Assembly (NCBI RefSeq): GCF_003014595.1
Contig: NZ_PYGK01000004.1
Location: 558,001 to 622,000, forward strand
Source of the DNA: Chitinophaga ginsengisoli
GTDB taxonomy: Bacteria; Bacteroidota; Bacteroidia; Chitinophagales; Chitinophagaceae
Direction of reading: 5' to 3'
DNA length: 64,000 bases
Shown: one piece after another, positions 8,190-17,928 of the stretch
Layout: the number at the start of each line of letters is the position of its first letter
Numbering within the stretch: the first letter of the stretch is position 1
The notes under the pieces: model-generated
The model's input: only the letters and a program-made list of their open reading frames with translations
Told to the model about the DNA's origin: nothing
The model's database searches: none
Position numbers and translations under genes: made by a program

Positions 8190-9656
8190 TTAGACATTTC
8201 TCTTTTTCAGCTTGATAATCGTCCGTAACTGCTCATGCCAGCTGATGATGTTGCCAATCAGGAAATACTCCTTGAGGTCTCTTTTGATGCTTTTGCGCAT
8301 GACCTTTTTCACGACATCTTTATCCACTTCACCCACTTCATTTACATGGGCTAATAATTCCATTGACAGCAGGGCTAACAGCGCACCTATCAGGAACAGG
8401 AAGTTCCATTGGTGTAAGGCTACCAGCTTCCCCACTTTGGTAATCCCGGAGGAGCTCCATTGTGCCGTGATCAGCAGACTTCTGTTGGCGAAATAATCTG
8501 CCAGTACACCGCCCACCAGTGGGCCAATAGAAGAGAAAAAAGCGGTAATGATATTCTTGACTGACAGATACACAATGGCGTCTTCCCTGGGGGCCAGTTT
8601 CAACCCGATGTTGGTGAGCGAAAGATTGATGCCTGCTGTGGAAATACCGGTGAATATATGAATGCCCGCCAGCAGGATCAGGTTTATATACAGGTAGGAG
8701 TAGACGCCTATAAAGCACCATGCCAGGATACAGGTGATATATATCGGAGCGCTGAGCGCTATAATGGTTTTATTGCTGTACCGGTCGGCAAATGTTCCCC
8801 ATATACGTATGGTCATAATACTCGATAGCTGGCTGATGATAGAAAGAATGATGATGTAGGAAATGGCCAGTCCCATGGCTTTCATCATAAATACAATAAA
8901 GAAAGGAGTGGCGATATTCAGTGCAAATACCCAGGCGGAGTTAAATATCAGCAATCTGCGGAAATTATTGTCTTTTAACGGCTGCTTAAAAAGTGAAAGG
9001 ATGTTGGCATTGGAGAGGTATGACTGTGGCTCGGGAGCAAAGGATAGCACATAACCTCCTATGGTGCCGACAACACCCGCAATGATAAAGAAAATGGCAT
9101 ACACGTGTAGTTCATATTCCGGATACCTGCTTTTGACGAAATCCAGCAACGTAGCCAACAGAATACTAAACACCACATCCAGTATCTGGTTATAACGACT
9201 GCGCCGGGAGAAGTACCCACCCAACATATTTTCAGGGATGAGGTCTTTCATCCACGAGTTCCAGGCAGGGCCGGCAATAGATCCAAACAGGTAATAAAAA
9301 AAAAGGAAGAAAATAAGTATGCTGATAGAACTGCCTGAAAACAACAGGGCGCTGAGACCGATACATACCAATGGAAACCTCGCCAGAAAGGCACAGAAAA
9401 CAGCAATGGCCCGCCTGTTGTTAAACTTGCGGACCAGCCATATAGAGATGAGTTGGAATATATTGGTGAATGTTGGTAATGCAGCTAGTATCCCGATCTG
9501 CACATTATTTGCACCCATTAGAAGCGCCATTGCTACGAGGAAGGCGCTACCGGTAAAAGTAGTCATCATTTCAGAAGCAAGCCCGTCCCATATCACTACG
9601 CTCATTCCCCGCCGGACTTCTCTTTCTGTCAATACTTCTTTCGGTTTTAAATTCAT
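8190..9656 (-). CDS. MFS transporter
   Basis: A 488-residue polytopic inner-membrane protein with about 12 hydrophobic segments, and the two-half layout of the major facilitator superfamily (cytosolic loop near LSFAPEPQSYLSNANILSLF between halves). Short basic loops such as VRKFNNRRAIAVF after TM2 and WGTFADRYSNKTIIAL after TM8 match the MFS loop motif positions. The substrate is not evident. It lies downstream of the polysaccharide locus at 9763-22020 on the same strand but is separated from it by a strong hairpin terminator, so it may be expressed separately. A role as importer of the released mono- or disaccharide is possible but only inferred from position. Confidence 0.85.
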   Translation of the reverse strand: MNLKPKEVLTEREVRRGMSVVIWDGLASEMMTTFTGSAFLVAMALLMGANNVQIGILAALPTFTNIFQLISIWLVRKFNNRRAIAVFCAFLARFPLVCIGLSALLFSGSSISILIFFLFFYYLFGSIAGPAWNSWMKDLIPENMLGGYFSRRSRYNQILDVVFSILLATLLDFVKSRYPEYELHVYAIFFIIAGVVGTIGGYVLSFAPEPQSYLSNANILSLFKQPLKDNNFRRLLIFNSAWVFALNIATPFFIVFMMKAMGLAISYIIILSIISQLSSIMTIRIWGTFADRYSNKTIIALSAPIYITCILAWCFIGVYSYLYINLILLAGIHIFTGISTAGINLSLTNIGLKLAPREDAIVYLSVKNIITAFFSSIGPLVGGVLADYFANRSLLITAQWSSSGITKVGKLVALHQWNFLFLIGALLALLSMELLAHVNEVGEVDKDVVKKVMRKSIKRDLKEYFLIGNIISWHEQLRTIIKLKKRNV

Positions 9657-9716
9657 AAGCCCGCTGTTAGTGTTTCATGCTTCAGCGTTTATTACAAATT
9701 TCATTCCCGCGGTATT

Positions 9717-9757
9717 ACAGAAAAGGCCGGCATCGTTGAAACGATACCGGCTTTTGA
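9717..9757 (-). terminator. Terminator after the GH-A hydrolase gene
   Basis: Complementary arms GCCGGTATCGTT and AACGATGCCGGC with a 2-base loop, flanked by A's on one side and CTTTTTC on the other when read on the minus strand. It lies just past the stop codon at 9763 and ends the long minus-strand polysaccharide operon. With T's also on the plus side (GGCTTTT) it could work in both directions. Confidence 0.8.
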
Positions 9758-9762
9758 TATGC

Positions 9763-11496
9763 CTATTTTTTATCCACAACCAAATTGATGACAGACATAG
9801 GCGGTAATGCGATCTTTACGCCATTGCCGGTATTGGCAGCATATGCCTTCAATGTTGTGTATCCGTCAGGACCACCTGCAACACCTGAAGGGCCTGCGCC
9901 ATTTATAAATACCTTGCGGGAGAAGCCGGTACTGCCTTCTCCACCGTTTAATACATACCAGTAAAAACGGGCGCCGGGGTTGAAATTCTTGAATGTAAGG
10001 ACCACATTCTGCGTCATAGCAGCTCTGTTGACCAGTGTTACAGATACCTCTCCGGAAGTGAAGGTGGATGCATAAGCATTGATATTGGCATTACTGTCAG
10101 ATACCGTTGCATTGATACATCTGTCACCCAGGAATTTCTGCAGGAAATACTGGTAATAAAAGGCAGGCCTGGGCGCCCATTTTGTTTCGCCCGAAGCTGC
10201 TTCTCCCTGGCTGAAAAGCCCCATGTCATTACCGTTCTCCCAGCTATTGGCAAGGTCCCAGCGACTGGACATGCCGAATTTGTTCTTCATGAGTTCACCC
10301 CATACCATTACTGCATGCATACCTGCTACCTGCGATACCATCTGTTGGGAGCCAACTGCGAAGATGTTCCACTCTGTCAGGGCTATCGGCTTCATGGCGG
10401 TGCCGATAGTAGTGGACAGATAGTCGTATATCGCCTTGGTAACAGTGGTCGCGGATGCCAGTACCTCCTGCGGATTAGAATTGGTATTATAGGGTGTATA
10501 ATAGCTGTGTACGATAAAGAAATCCGTGGCAGCACCTGCCTGTTGCAGTACGCCGGCGTTCCATTGTTTATCAACATTATTGGCCCAGAAAGCTGGTTCA
10601 TGTTCCAGCATCTGTGCACCTATATAGATAGTTTTACCCTTCTCAGCAGCTGCCTTACGCATGGAGTCCGCAAATACTTTATAGTGACGGCCATACAGCT
10701 CTCCGCTTACATATTCCGGCTGACCATCTTTATTCTGTGATACATCTATCCGGTAGCCAGCCTGCCAGTTGCCATTGCTTTCGTTGCCTATTTCCCAATA
10801 TTTGGTACGCCCGTTGTCATACCTTACCCAGTCTGCCGCCAGGTGAGCTGCAGCAGCAACAGGGTCAGTGCCGGTACCATATCTTGCATAGCCGTAATTG
10901 ACGGTGATGATCCCTTCATTGCCCGTGGTCTGTAACATCTTGTAATAGTTCTCTACTGACAATGTCCAGTCAACGGTATTGCCTCCATACCAGTATCCGG
11001 GATCTGTCTGGTAACCGTCGCCATTCAGGAGCTTGGCAGGAGCATCAGCAGGTGGATTGCCAGGCTGTCTGTTCCAGAAATAGACGCTGCTGATATTGCC
11101 GCCGGGAAATCTGATAATACGGGGATGCAGGTTGGTGAGACGCTGCAACAACACCGGCTCTGTCACGATCTGGCTCATGTAGGGATTACTATTATTGCCA
11201 AATAATGTAGGTGATATCTTTGTCAGTATAGCAGAAGCATCCACGTTCACTGTATATGTTGTTGATGCAGGCGGTGTAACTTCAGTATAAGACGGTGCTG
11301 TGAAGTTCTTTGGCGTCCATGCATCCATGAAAAAACCTATGCTGGTTGCCACTGAAGGATCATCAGGTTTTACGACCACATCTGTTGTATCACTGCCGTT
11401 CTTTTCATCATCATATTTTTCTGTACCGTTCTTGCTGCATGCATTTGCTATCAACAGTCCCATACATATCGAACAGATAGCTGATATTCTCTTCAT
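9763..11496 (-). CDS. Clan GH-A glycoside hydrolase lipoprotein (alpha-L-arabinofuranosidase/GH51- or GH39-like)
   Basis: A 577-residue lipoprotein (MKRISAICSICMGLLIANAC lipobox, Cys20). After a low-complexity Asp/Lys linker the catalytic region starts near VNVDASAILTKISPTLFGNN. It shows the clan GH-A signatures: an acid/base Glu in KYWEIGNESNGNW (Glu239) and a nucleophile Glu in PIALTEWNIF (Glu375), on either side of the barrel strand IVHSYYTPYN. A C-terminal beta-sandwich (about 450-577) ends in PPMSVINLVV, as in GH51 and GH39 enzymes. The exact family is uncertain from sequence reading; GH51, GH39 or GH44 relatives are possible. I chose the ATG at 11496 rather than 11523 because it gives a canonical lipoprotein signal. 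It is the last gene of the HTCS-controlled operon and probably acts at the cell surface on the same glycan. Confidence 0.78.
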   Translation of the reverse strand: MKRISAICSICMGLLIANACSKNGTEKYDDEKNGSDTTDVVVKPDDPSVATSIGFFMDAWTPKNFTAPSYTEVTPPASTTYTVNVDASAILTKISPTLFGNNSNPYMSQIVTEPVLLQRLTNLHPRIIRFPGGNISSVYFWNRQPGNPPADAPAKLLNGDGYQTDPGYWYGGNTVDWTLSVENYYKMLQTTGNEGIITVNYGYARYGTGTDPVAAAAHLAADWVRYDNGRTKYWEIGNESNGNWQAGYRIDVSQNKDGQPEYVSGELYGRHYKVFADSMRKAAAEKGKTIYIGAQMLEHEPAFWANNVDKQWNAGVLQQAGAATDFFIVHSYYTPYNTNSNPQEVLASATTVTKAIYDYLSTTIGTAMKPIALTEWNIFAVGSQQMVSQVAGMHAVMVWGELMKNKFGMSSRWDLANSWENGNDMGLFSQGEAASGETKWAPRPAFYYQYFLQKFLGDRCINATVSDSNANINAYASTFTSGEVSVTLVNRAAMTQNVVLTFKNFNPGARFYWYVLNGGEGSTGFSRKVFINGAGPSGVAGGPDGYTTLKAYAANTGNGVKIALPPMSVINLVVDKK

Positions 11497-11588
11497 CCCG
11501 AGAAATTTTATTGAGTGATACATTTTTAAGACAGGCCCGCAGAATTGCTTCCGCAGACCTGATCTTTTCCCGTAAAAACTAACGTCTT

Positions 11589-12815
11589 CTATTTTATCTT
11601 AATAATTCTGAAATTGTCATAGGCAGCATTGTACACATCTACAGGTGCATCTTCTGTTATGAAACGATAACCAAAGGCTACTACGCCGCCTGTTTTTAAC
11701 AGATCTCCCATGGTAACAGCACCTGCGCCTGTACCTTCTTTACCATCTGCCACCGCTTTAAAGAGCGCTAAATTGATGGTAACGGTTCTCCATTTACCTT
11801 CAGTATCGAATTTGTTGTTAGGCGCTCCTGACCAGGGCATAAAGCGGTAAGCATAGTTATCGCCAAAGCGGATCACGTTGATACCGGCAGTCCATGGTTC
11901 CTTGGTGTTGATCTCAAATTTCAATACATAGTTGGATGCCTGCTGTGTCATGATGGCGGCGGTGAACATGTTTGTTATATCTGAGAAGTTGCCGGAGCGG
12001 TTGCCATTCCACCATGCCCCGTCGCTTGCACCAACACCGCCGAAGATATTCTGCAGATAGCCGCCCCTTGTACCCGGAAAGAGCGAGGCATCGCTTGTCC
12101 TGTTAGCGCCCCACCATGCCCAGTTAAATACCGGTGTCTCTCCTGTTTCACCGGCGTTGGTCAGGTTGCTGATCACGTCGCCGCTCTCGTGATCATTCAA
12201 CGGCCCGTCAGACATGGTAGTGCCATACTTTGCATGAATAACCAATCTACCAGTATCAGTGCCCAGGTCTGGCATGATCAGTCCGACCCTGGTACCCGCT
12301 TCATTCCCTGCAAATGCTGTGATCTCTCTGCCGCCGGGAAGAACGATCTTGTCGATCAGCCATAAGCTGGACCCGTAAATGATCAGGGAATCGCCAGGAA
12401 GTGCGTTCTCGTTTGAAATAACGGCAATAGACGGCGGCGGTATATCCACTACAAAAGAGTAGGATGTTTCACCATGAGTGGTCACAATGCGGATCGTATT
12501 TGGCACCTTCGGATCAGTGGCCTCTGTCGGCGCATTGTCCGGTATGGTAATGATCAGGCGTGTATCGGTGTTGTATGTCGGATTGAAATATGCGCTTTGT
12601 CCGTTGAAAGCTACCTGGGTTATACCGCCCAGGTTCTGACCAGTGACGAGTATCAGTGTACCCGGTAAGGCCCTTACAAAGGCGCTGTCCTGTTTAGTGG
12701 AATCCAGTAGTGTAACGCTGCTGACAATAGGTACACCTGCATGGTTATCATCTTTTGAACAGGATACGAACAGGGAAAGCGCCACCGGCAGGATGAAAAA
12801 AAGTATCCATTTCAT
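11589..12815 (-). CDS. IPT/TIG-domain surface glycan-binding lipoprotein (SusE/F position)
   Basis: About 408 residues, with lipoprotein signal MKWILFFILPVALSLFVSC (Cys19). Two IPT/TIG-like immunoglobulin domains follow: PIVSSVTLLDSTKQDSAFVRALPGTLILVTGQNLGGITQVAFNG and PSIAVISNENALPGDSLIIYGSSLWLIDKIVLPGG. A C-terminal carbohydrate-binding-like beta-sandwich, rich in Trp, follows (FNWAWWGANR, GAWWNGNRSGNFSD). Proteins of this build directly after SusD are surface glycan-binding proteins that hold polysaccharide for the hydrolase and the SusCD pair. An alternative start at 12848, 13 bases after the SusD stop, would add 11 residues; I preferred the shorter lipoprotein signal. Confidence 0.85.
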   Translation of the reverse strand: MKWILFFILPVALSLFVSCSKDDNHAGVPIVSSVTLLDSTKQDSAFVRALPGTLILVTGQNLGGITQVAFNGQSAYFNPTYNTDTRLIITIPDNAPTEATDPKVPNTIRIVTTHGETSYSFVVDIPPPSIAVISNENALPGDSLIIYGSSLWLIDKIVLPGGREITAFAGNEAGTRVGLIMPDLGTDTGRLVIHAKYGTTMSDGPLNDHESGDVISNLTNAGETGETPVFNWAWWGANRTSDASLFPGTRGGYLQNIFGGVGASDGAWWNGNRSGNFSDITNMFTAAIMTQQASNYVLKFEINTKEPWTAGINVIRFGDNYAYRFMPWSGAPNNKFDTEGKWRTVTINLALFKAVADGKEGTGAGAVTMGDLLKTGGVVAFGYRFITEDAPVDVYNAAYDNFRIIKIK

Positions 12816-12861
12816 GTTTCTGATAGTGGCTGATATATAGTGAGTCATAACGTTTTCTTTT

Positions 12862-14508
12862 TTAGTTAAACTTGTATGGCACCGGTGGTTTTCTCAGATT
12901 AGGCGCTGCTGTCATTTCCGCGGCAGGGTAGGGCAGCTGGAAATTGCTTTCCGTTACCGGGTAGAATGCAGGCGTATCTGAGCTCACTGTCCAGGAAGTA
13001 GCATTGGTGGCAGCATTAGCAACGATCCTGTAAGTACCCCTGTTCTGGTTGTTCAGTATAGTGATCGCTTTTGCCGGATCATAATAATGCAGCCTTACGA
13101 TGTCATACCATGCCTGTCCTTCCATAGCCAGTTCCAGTCTTCTTTCCACATAGATATCATCCCAGGTGATGCTGGTTTTTGTTGGCACGCCGGCCCTGGT
13201 ACGAACAGCATTGAAATACTGTAGTGCTTTGTTGTCACTGGTAGATGGCGAGTTACCCAGCACTGCTTCCGCATACACCAGGTATACGTCTGCCAGGCGA
13301 AGCATATAGGTGTTCATCTCCGTATGTTGCTGTGTAACCTTGCCATCATTGTCTTCAGGACGTCCTACCACATATTTCTTCACCCAGGCCCTTGTATTAT
13401 ATCTTTCTGTACCGACAAAGTTCCAGGGTACCTGCAGTTCCTGGATGATCTTCTTACCAGGATTGTTTGGATCGTCTACTGACTGATGAATGTAGGAATA
13501 GTGATCGCCGGGGAACATGAATGTACCTTTACGGCGTTTATCATCCACCCGGTATAACTGCAGCTGGTAGAGAGAGGCGCCAAGGTCACCGCCCCATCCA
13601 TCTCCGAAACCTGTTATTTCAGAACCAAAAGCCAGGAATGCCTGCACACTGTTTTGTGTACCCCAGTCGCCGTCATATTTCCATTGCAGGGCAAACAGGC
13701 TTTCAGGATTGTTGTTGTTCTTCATCATGAACAGGTCTTCGTAATTGCTCATTAAAGCAGCGCCGCTATTTACGATCACGTCATTGGCATACCAGGCGGC
13801 ACTGTCAAGGTCTGCCTGGTTGCGGGAACCGGAAACACCGGCGCGTGTGAGGAATGCTTTGGCCAACATACCTTCTGCGGCCCATTTGGTTAATCGTCCT
13901 TTCTGTAGTGGTGTAGCAGGCAGATTCTGCGCAGCAAAACGTAGATCACGGATAATGAATTCCCATACGGATGCTACTGTATTCCTGGTAATGGAAGTAT
14001 CGGTCAGCAGCACATTGTTATCAACGATGATGGGAACAGGCCCCCAGTTCTGCACCAGGTAGGAATAAGCCAGTCCTCTCATGAAACGGCCTTCTGCAAT
14101 ACCTGCCTGTTTAACAGATTCAGGCACACTGGAGGCGGTATATTTTGCGAGATTGCCGATAACCATATTGGACTGTGCCACAACATTAAAGAAGGCAGTC
14201 CAGGAACTATATACTTCAGGCGTTACATCTGTCGTCTGCATCCTGATATTGTCCACCTGGTAAGACCCGGACATCAGGACACCGGCCCTGCCATCTCCGA
14301 TACCGTGAGAGGCTTTATCATTATAGGCAAACCATACGATGTTGTACAACGGTGCAGTACCTGCCAGCACCTGGTCTGACGATTTATAGAAGTTCACGTC
14401 TACGATCGCATCTTCCGGTGGCCTGTTCAGAAAGTCCTTACTACAGGCAGACAGCGCAAGCAGGCATATAAACGTGATCAGGTATTTATTATAGTTTCTC
14501 TTTTTCAT
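12862..14508 (-). CDS. SusD/RagB-family nutrient-binding lipoprotein
   Basis: A 548-residue SusD-like protein with lipoprotein signal MKKRNYNKYLITFICLLALSAC (Cys22), the opening SKDFLNRPPEDAI, the helical AEGRFMRGLAYSYLVQNWGPVP segment and the C-terminal family block MLRLADVYLVYAEAV followed by YFNAVRTRAGVP and VERRLELAMEGQAWYDIVRL. It is the outer-membrane lid of the SusC encoded 20 bases upstream. The glycan is unknown, but the operon's GH-A hydrolase suggests an arabinose-, xylose- or glucose-containing hemicellulose. Confidence 0.95.
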   Translation of the reverse strand: MKKRNYNKYLITFICLLALSACSKDFLNRPPEDAIVDVNFYKSSDQVLAGTAPLYNIVWFAYNDKASHGIGDGRAGVLMSGSYQVDNIRMQTTDVTPEVYSSWTAFFNVVAQSNMVIGNLAKYTASSVPESVKQAGIAEGRFMRGLAYSYLVQNWGPVPIIVDNNVLLTDTSITRNTVASVWEFIIRDLRFAAQNLPATPLQKGRLTKWAAEGMLAKAFLTRAGVSGSRNQADLDSAAWYANDVIVNSGAALMSNYEDLFMMKNNNNPESLFALQWKYDGDWGTQNSVQAFLAFGSEITGFGDGWGGDLGASLYQLQLYRVDDKRRKGTFMFPGDHYSYIHQSVDDPNNPGKKIIQELQVPWNFVGTERYNTRAWVKKYVVGRPEDNDGKVTQQHTEMNTYMLRLADVYLVYAEAVLGNSPSTSDNKALQYFNAVRTRAGVPTKTSITWDDIYVERRLELAMEGQAWYDIVRLHYYDPAKAITILNNQNRGTYRIVANAATNATSWTVSSDTPAFYPVTESNFQLPYPAAEMTAAPNLRKPPVPYKFN

Positions 14509-14528
14509 GGTGATAGTTTAAAGGCTCA

Positions 14529-17500
14529 TTAAAAATCAACAGCAACACTGGCAGAATATAACCTGGTTAAAGGATAGCGTCCAGCGTCCACACCTATCAG
14601 TTGACTATTCAACTGTACTTCTTTTCCCAGGTAGGCGCCTACTTCAGGGTCATATCCTTTATACTTTGTGAAAGTGGCAAGGTTCTGCACGCCTGCAGAC
14701 AAGCGGATACTTCTTATAACAGACTGATGCCTGATGAGCGATGACGGAATGGTGTATCCCAGTTGTACATTTTTGATCCTGATATAGGAGCCGTCTTCCA
14801 CGAAGAGGTTAGTAAAGCGGTTGCCGTTCCCATTTACATCGTTCCCTACAATTCTCGGCACCTTTGTACCAGGATTCAACAATACCGTTTTGCTTCCATC
14901 GTCGGAGACACGGGCATAGCCAAATGATTCCTGCAGCAGGTTGCGGCCCAGGTTGATGTTATTAGGATTGGTAGTTTCAAAACGCAGGTAGTTGAAAATA
15001 TCATTACCCTGTACGCCAGTTACCAATATGCTGAGATCAAATCCTTTGTAAGAGAAGGTATTGGTGAAACCGAATGTCAGCTTGGGCCATGGATTACCAA
15101 TATAGGTCTGGTCACGTGAGTCGATGATCTTGTCTCCATTGAGGTCTTTATATTTCACATCTCCAACCCATACGCCACCATCTTTTGATACCGGTAAGCG
15201 GGTACCATCCGATTGTGCCGGAATAGCGCTGTTATTGATCTCGTCTACCGACTGGAACAGGCCATCAGAAATGTAACCATAGAACTGCCATGGTGCGATG
15301 CCTATAGCAGAGCGTGAGGTGAAGTTATTCATGTACCAGGCGGAGCGGGACAGGAAGGCTGCATCAGAATAGAACTTGGTGATCTTGGTCTTGAAGGACG
15401 AGATGTTGAAGTTTGTTCTCCAGGAGAAACCACTACGGTTATCAATGTTCACCGTATTCAGCGTGATGCCGAAGCCTTTATTCTGCATGGCGCCAATATT
15501 CACTATCGGAGGATTGATAGCTCCTTCGCCCTGTGTACCCATATAGGCGGGGAGCGGGTTAGGCATCAGCAGGTTGTCTGTTTTCTTGATGTAGTAGTCG
15601 CCTTCCAACTGTACCCTGTCTTTCAGTATACTCAGGTTAAAGCCTATGTTCTTTGTTTCGGTCGATTCCCATTTGAGGCCGGCGTTACCATATTGTCCGG
15701 TACGGAAGCCTGCTCCCCATGGAGTGGTTACAGCAGTCAGGGAGGAATATTGTGCACCTCCGCTGCCATTATTACCGGTAGTACCGATTTCCGCACGGAT
15801 CTTCAGTTCATTGATAAATGGCAATTCCTTCATGAAGTTTTCTCCGGTCAGTCTCCAGGCAACAGACACGGAAGGGAAATATCCCCACCTGTTGTCCACA
15901 CCAAAGTTGGAGGAACCGTCTGCCCTTCCTGCCAGTTGCAGGATATATTTGTTATCGTAGGTATAGTTGATACGGCCCAGGTAGGATTCCAGTGCGCCTG
16001 AACTTTTATAGCTACCGGTAGTTTGTCCCAATGCGTCGCCCAGGTTCAGGGAAGGAATGTCATTGCTGGCAAATCCGACACGTTGTGCAGAGAAGCCCTG
16101 GTTGTTCCATGCCTGTGCTTCGTGGCTGACCATTACACTGAAGCTGTGTTTACCCATGTCCCTGTTATATTGTAACAGTTCGTTCAGGTTCCAGTAGAAG
16201 TTCCTGTTATTGCTGATGGCTAAAGAGGCTTTCTCATTGACATTATACCCTAATCGGTAGGTGGGCGTAAATTTGCTGCCATCCGCATATTCAAAGTTGC
16301 CATTGAAGCTGGTGCGGAAGGTCAGTCCTTTTATGATATTTATTTCTGCAGCAGCACCTCCCAATCCGCCGGTACGTTTATAATCATTGCGTACCAGGTT
16401 GGCGATAGCTACAGGATTGAGCGGTGCGTATTTTGCATTGCCGCCGTATTCATTTTCCGTAGCGCCACCCCAGCTGCCATCCGGATTTTTTACCGGGATG
16501 TTGGGGGCCAGGTTGATCGCGTTCCTTACTACATCTTCACTGGTGGCAGACAGTTTTTCCTTTGTCTGGTAGAAGTTCAGGGAAGTGCTCAGTTTCAGCC
16601 ATTTGAATGCCTGGTTGTCCAGGTTGAGGCGGAAAGAGTAGCGGTTGAAGTTGGAGCCGACAGCCACACCGTCCTGTTTGAAGTATTCGCCCGACATATA
16701 ATAAGTGGTTTTGTCGGAACCTCCGCTCAGGTTTACCTGGTGTTTCTGCAGGGGAGCTCTTTTAAAGAGTGCGTTTTGCCAGTTGGTACCCTGTCCTAAC
16801 ACACTTGGATTCTGGAACTCAGGGGTAGGGGTGCGGTTCAGCAGTCTCGCAATTTCATTGTTCATCTCAGCGAACTGCGAGAGGCTCATAGTGGTAATGT
16901 CGTCAGGCTTGTCCTGAAGGGTATAGAGATAATTATAGGACAGCTTTACCTGACCTGATTTTCCCCTTTTGGTAGTGATCAGTACCACACCGTTGGTAGC
17001 GCGGGAGCCATATATCGCGGTGGCGGAAGGTCCCTGCAGGATGTCGTACGAAGCAATGTCTGCCGGATTGATACCAGCCAGCGCATTCACAGAGCTGGTG
17101 TTGCCATAGGATACGGTAGACGGCTGGATCTGTACTCCATCCACTACGTATAAAGGCTCATTGGTGCCACTCAGGGTATTGACCCCCCGGATATTTACAG
17201 AGATACCTCCACCCGGTTGCCCTGAGTTCTGGGTAACATATACGCCAGCTGCACGACCCTGGATGGCCTGGTCGATGGTTGTATTGATGGTACGGTCTGC
17301 ATCCGCAGCGCTGATGGATACCTGGGCGCTGCTCTGGTCCCTTTTCTTCATGGTACCGTAACCAACTACGACCACATCGTTCAGCTTACGGTAATCGTCC
17401 TGTAAGTCAACGTTGACATTACCGGCATTGCCGACTTTAAAGTCCCGGGGCATAAATCCCATAGAGGCAATACTGATTACCTGGCCTGGAGCAGCCTTAA

Positions 17501-17726
17501 TAGTAAAATGTCCTTTGTCATCAGTTGTGGTTCCTTTTTTCGTCCCCTTAATAAGAATAGAGGCACCGGGAACAGGATTGCCGGTCTCCTTTGAAGTGAT
17601 TGTGCCGGAAACAGTCCGCTCGTTGTCGGATTGGTTCTGCGCCCGGGTAGGCATACTAAAAGCCCATAAGAAGATCATAACCCATACCATCAGGCATGAT
17701 CTTCCAGTCGTACTGGCTTGTTTCAT
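14529..17726 (-). CDS. SusC/RagA-family TonB-linked outer-membrane transporter
   Basis: 1065 residues. Signal peptide MKQASTTGRSC to PTRAQ, then a carboxypeptidase-D regulatory-like domain (about 38-112, TVSGTITSKETGNPVPGASI), TonB-box/plug start DVVVVGYGTMKKRDQ, plug signature ATAIYGSRATNGVVLITTKRG (about 240-260) and a barrel ending in SASVAVDF. It is the channel of the HTCS-controlled locus, followed by SusD, the IPT lipoprotein and the GH-A enzyme. A 13-bp inverted repeat 72-108 bases upstream is a candidate control element. Confidence 0.95.
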   Translation of the reverse strand: MKQASTTGRSCLMVWVMIFLWAFSMPTRAQNQSDNERTVSGTITSKETGNPVPGASILIKGTKKGTTTDDKGHFTIKAAPGQVISIASMGFMPRDFKVGNAGNVNVDLQDDYRKLNDVVVVGYGTMKKRDQSSAQVSISAADADRTINTTIDQAIQGRAAGVYVTQNSGQPGGGISVNIRGVNTLSGTNEPLYVVDGVQIQPSTVSYGNTSSVNALAGINPADIASYDILQGPSATAIYGSRATNGVVLITTKRGKSGQVKLSYNYLYTLQDKPDDITTMSLSQFAEMNNEIARLLNRTPTPEFQNPSVLGQGTNWQNALFKRAPLQKHQVNLSGGSDKTTYYMSGEYFKQDGVAVGSNFNRYSFRLNLDNQAFKWLKLSTSLNFYQTKEKLSATSEDVVRNAINLAPNIPVKNPDGSWGGATENEYGGNAKYAPLNPVAIANLVRNDYKRTGGLGGAAAEINIIKGLTFRTSFNGNFEYADGSKFTPTYRLGYNVNEKASLAISNNRNFYWNLNELLQYNRDMGKHSFSVMVSHEAQAWNNQGFSAQRVGFASNDIPSLNLGDALGQTTGSYKSSGALESYLGRINYTYDNKYILQLAGRADGSSNFGVDNRWGYFPSVSVAWRLTGENFMKELPFINELKIRAEIGTTGNNGSGGAQYSSLTAVTTPWGAGFRTGQYGNAGLKWESTETKNIGFNLSILKDRVQLEGDYYIKKTDNLLMPNPLPAYMGTQGEGAINPPIVNIGAMQNKGFGITLNTVNIDNRSGFSWRTNFNISSFKTKITKFYSDAAFLSRSAWYMNNFTSRSAIGIAPWQFYGYISDGLFQSVDEINNSAIPAQSDGTRLPVSKDGGVWVGDVKYKDLNGDKIIDSRDQTYIGNPWPKLTFGFTNTFSYKGFDLSILVTGVQGNDIFNYLRFETTNPNNINLGRNLLQESFGYARVSDDGSKTVLLNPGTKVPRIVGNDVNGNGNRFTNLFVEDGSYIRIKNVQLGYTIPSSLIRHQSVIRSIRLSAGVQNLATFTKYKGYDPEVGAYLGKEVQLNSQLIGVDAGRYPLTRLYSASVAVDF

Positions 17727-17797
17727 AGCGTGGAGATTAAGTGTTTAAATTAATGCGCGATTGTTTGATTTTGGTTTGTCAAATAACGGCATGATGT

Positions 17798-17834
17798 CCC
17801 TCATAACGATGGGATAAAATTATCGTTATGAGGG
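17798..17834. promoter_or_regulatory. 13-bp inverted repeat between HTCS gene and SusC gene
   Basis: CCCTCATAACGAT at 17798-17810 is exactly mirrored by ATCGTTATGAGGG at 17822-17834 with an 11-base AT-rich spacer. No T-run follows on either strand, which argues against a simple terminator for the HTCS gene that ends at 17929. Its place about 72-108 bases before the SusC start fits a binding site, plausibly for the AraC-type output domain of the HTCS, although sites for such regulators are often direct repeats. A transcript hairpin in the leader is the alternative. Confidence 0.5.
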
Positions 17835-17928
17835 GAAAGCGAGGGTCGTACAATGTTTATTAAATAGGATAAAATGTTGCAGCAGGGGTATCAAATGTTA
17901 CATGGATGGGTATAGCTCTTTGCAGGAC

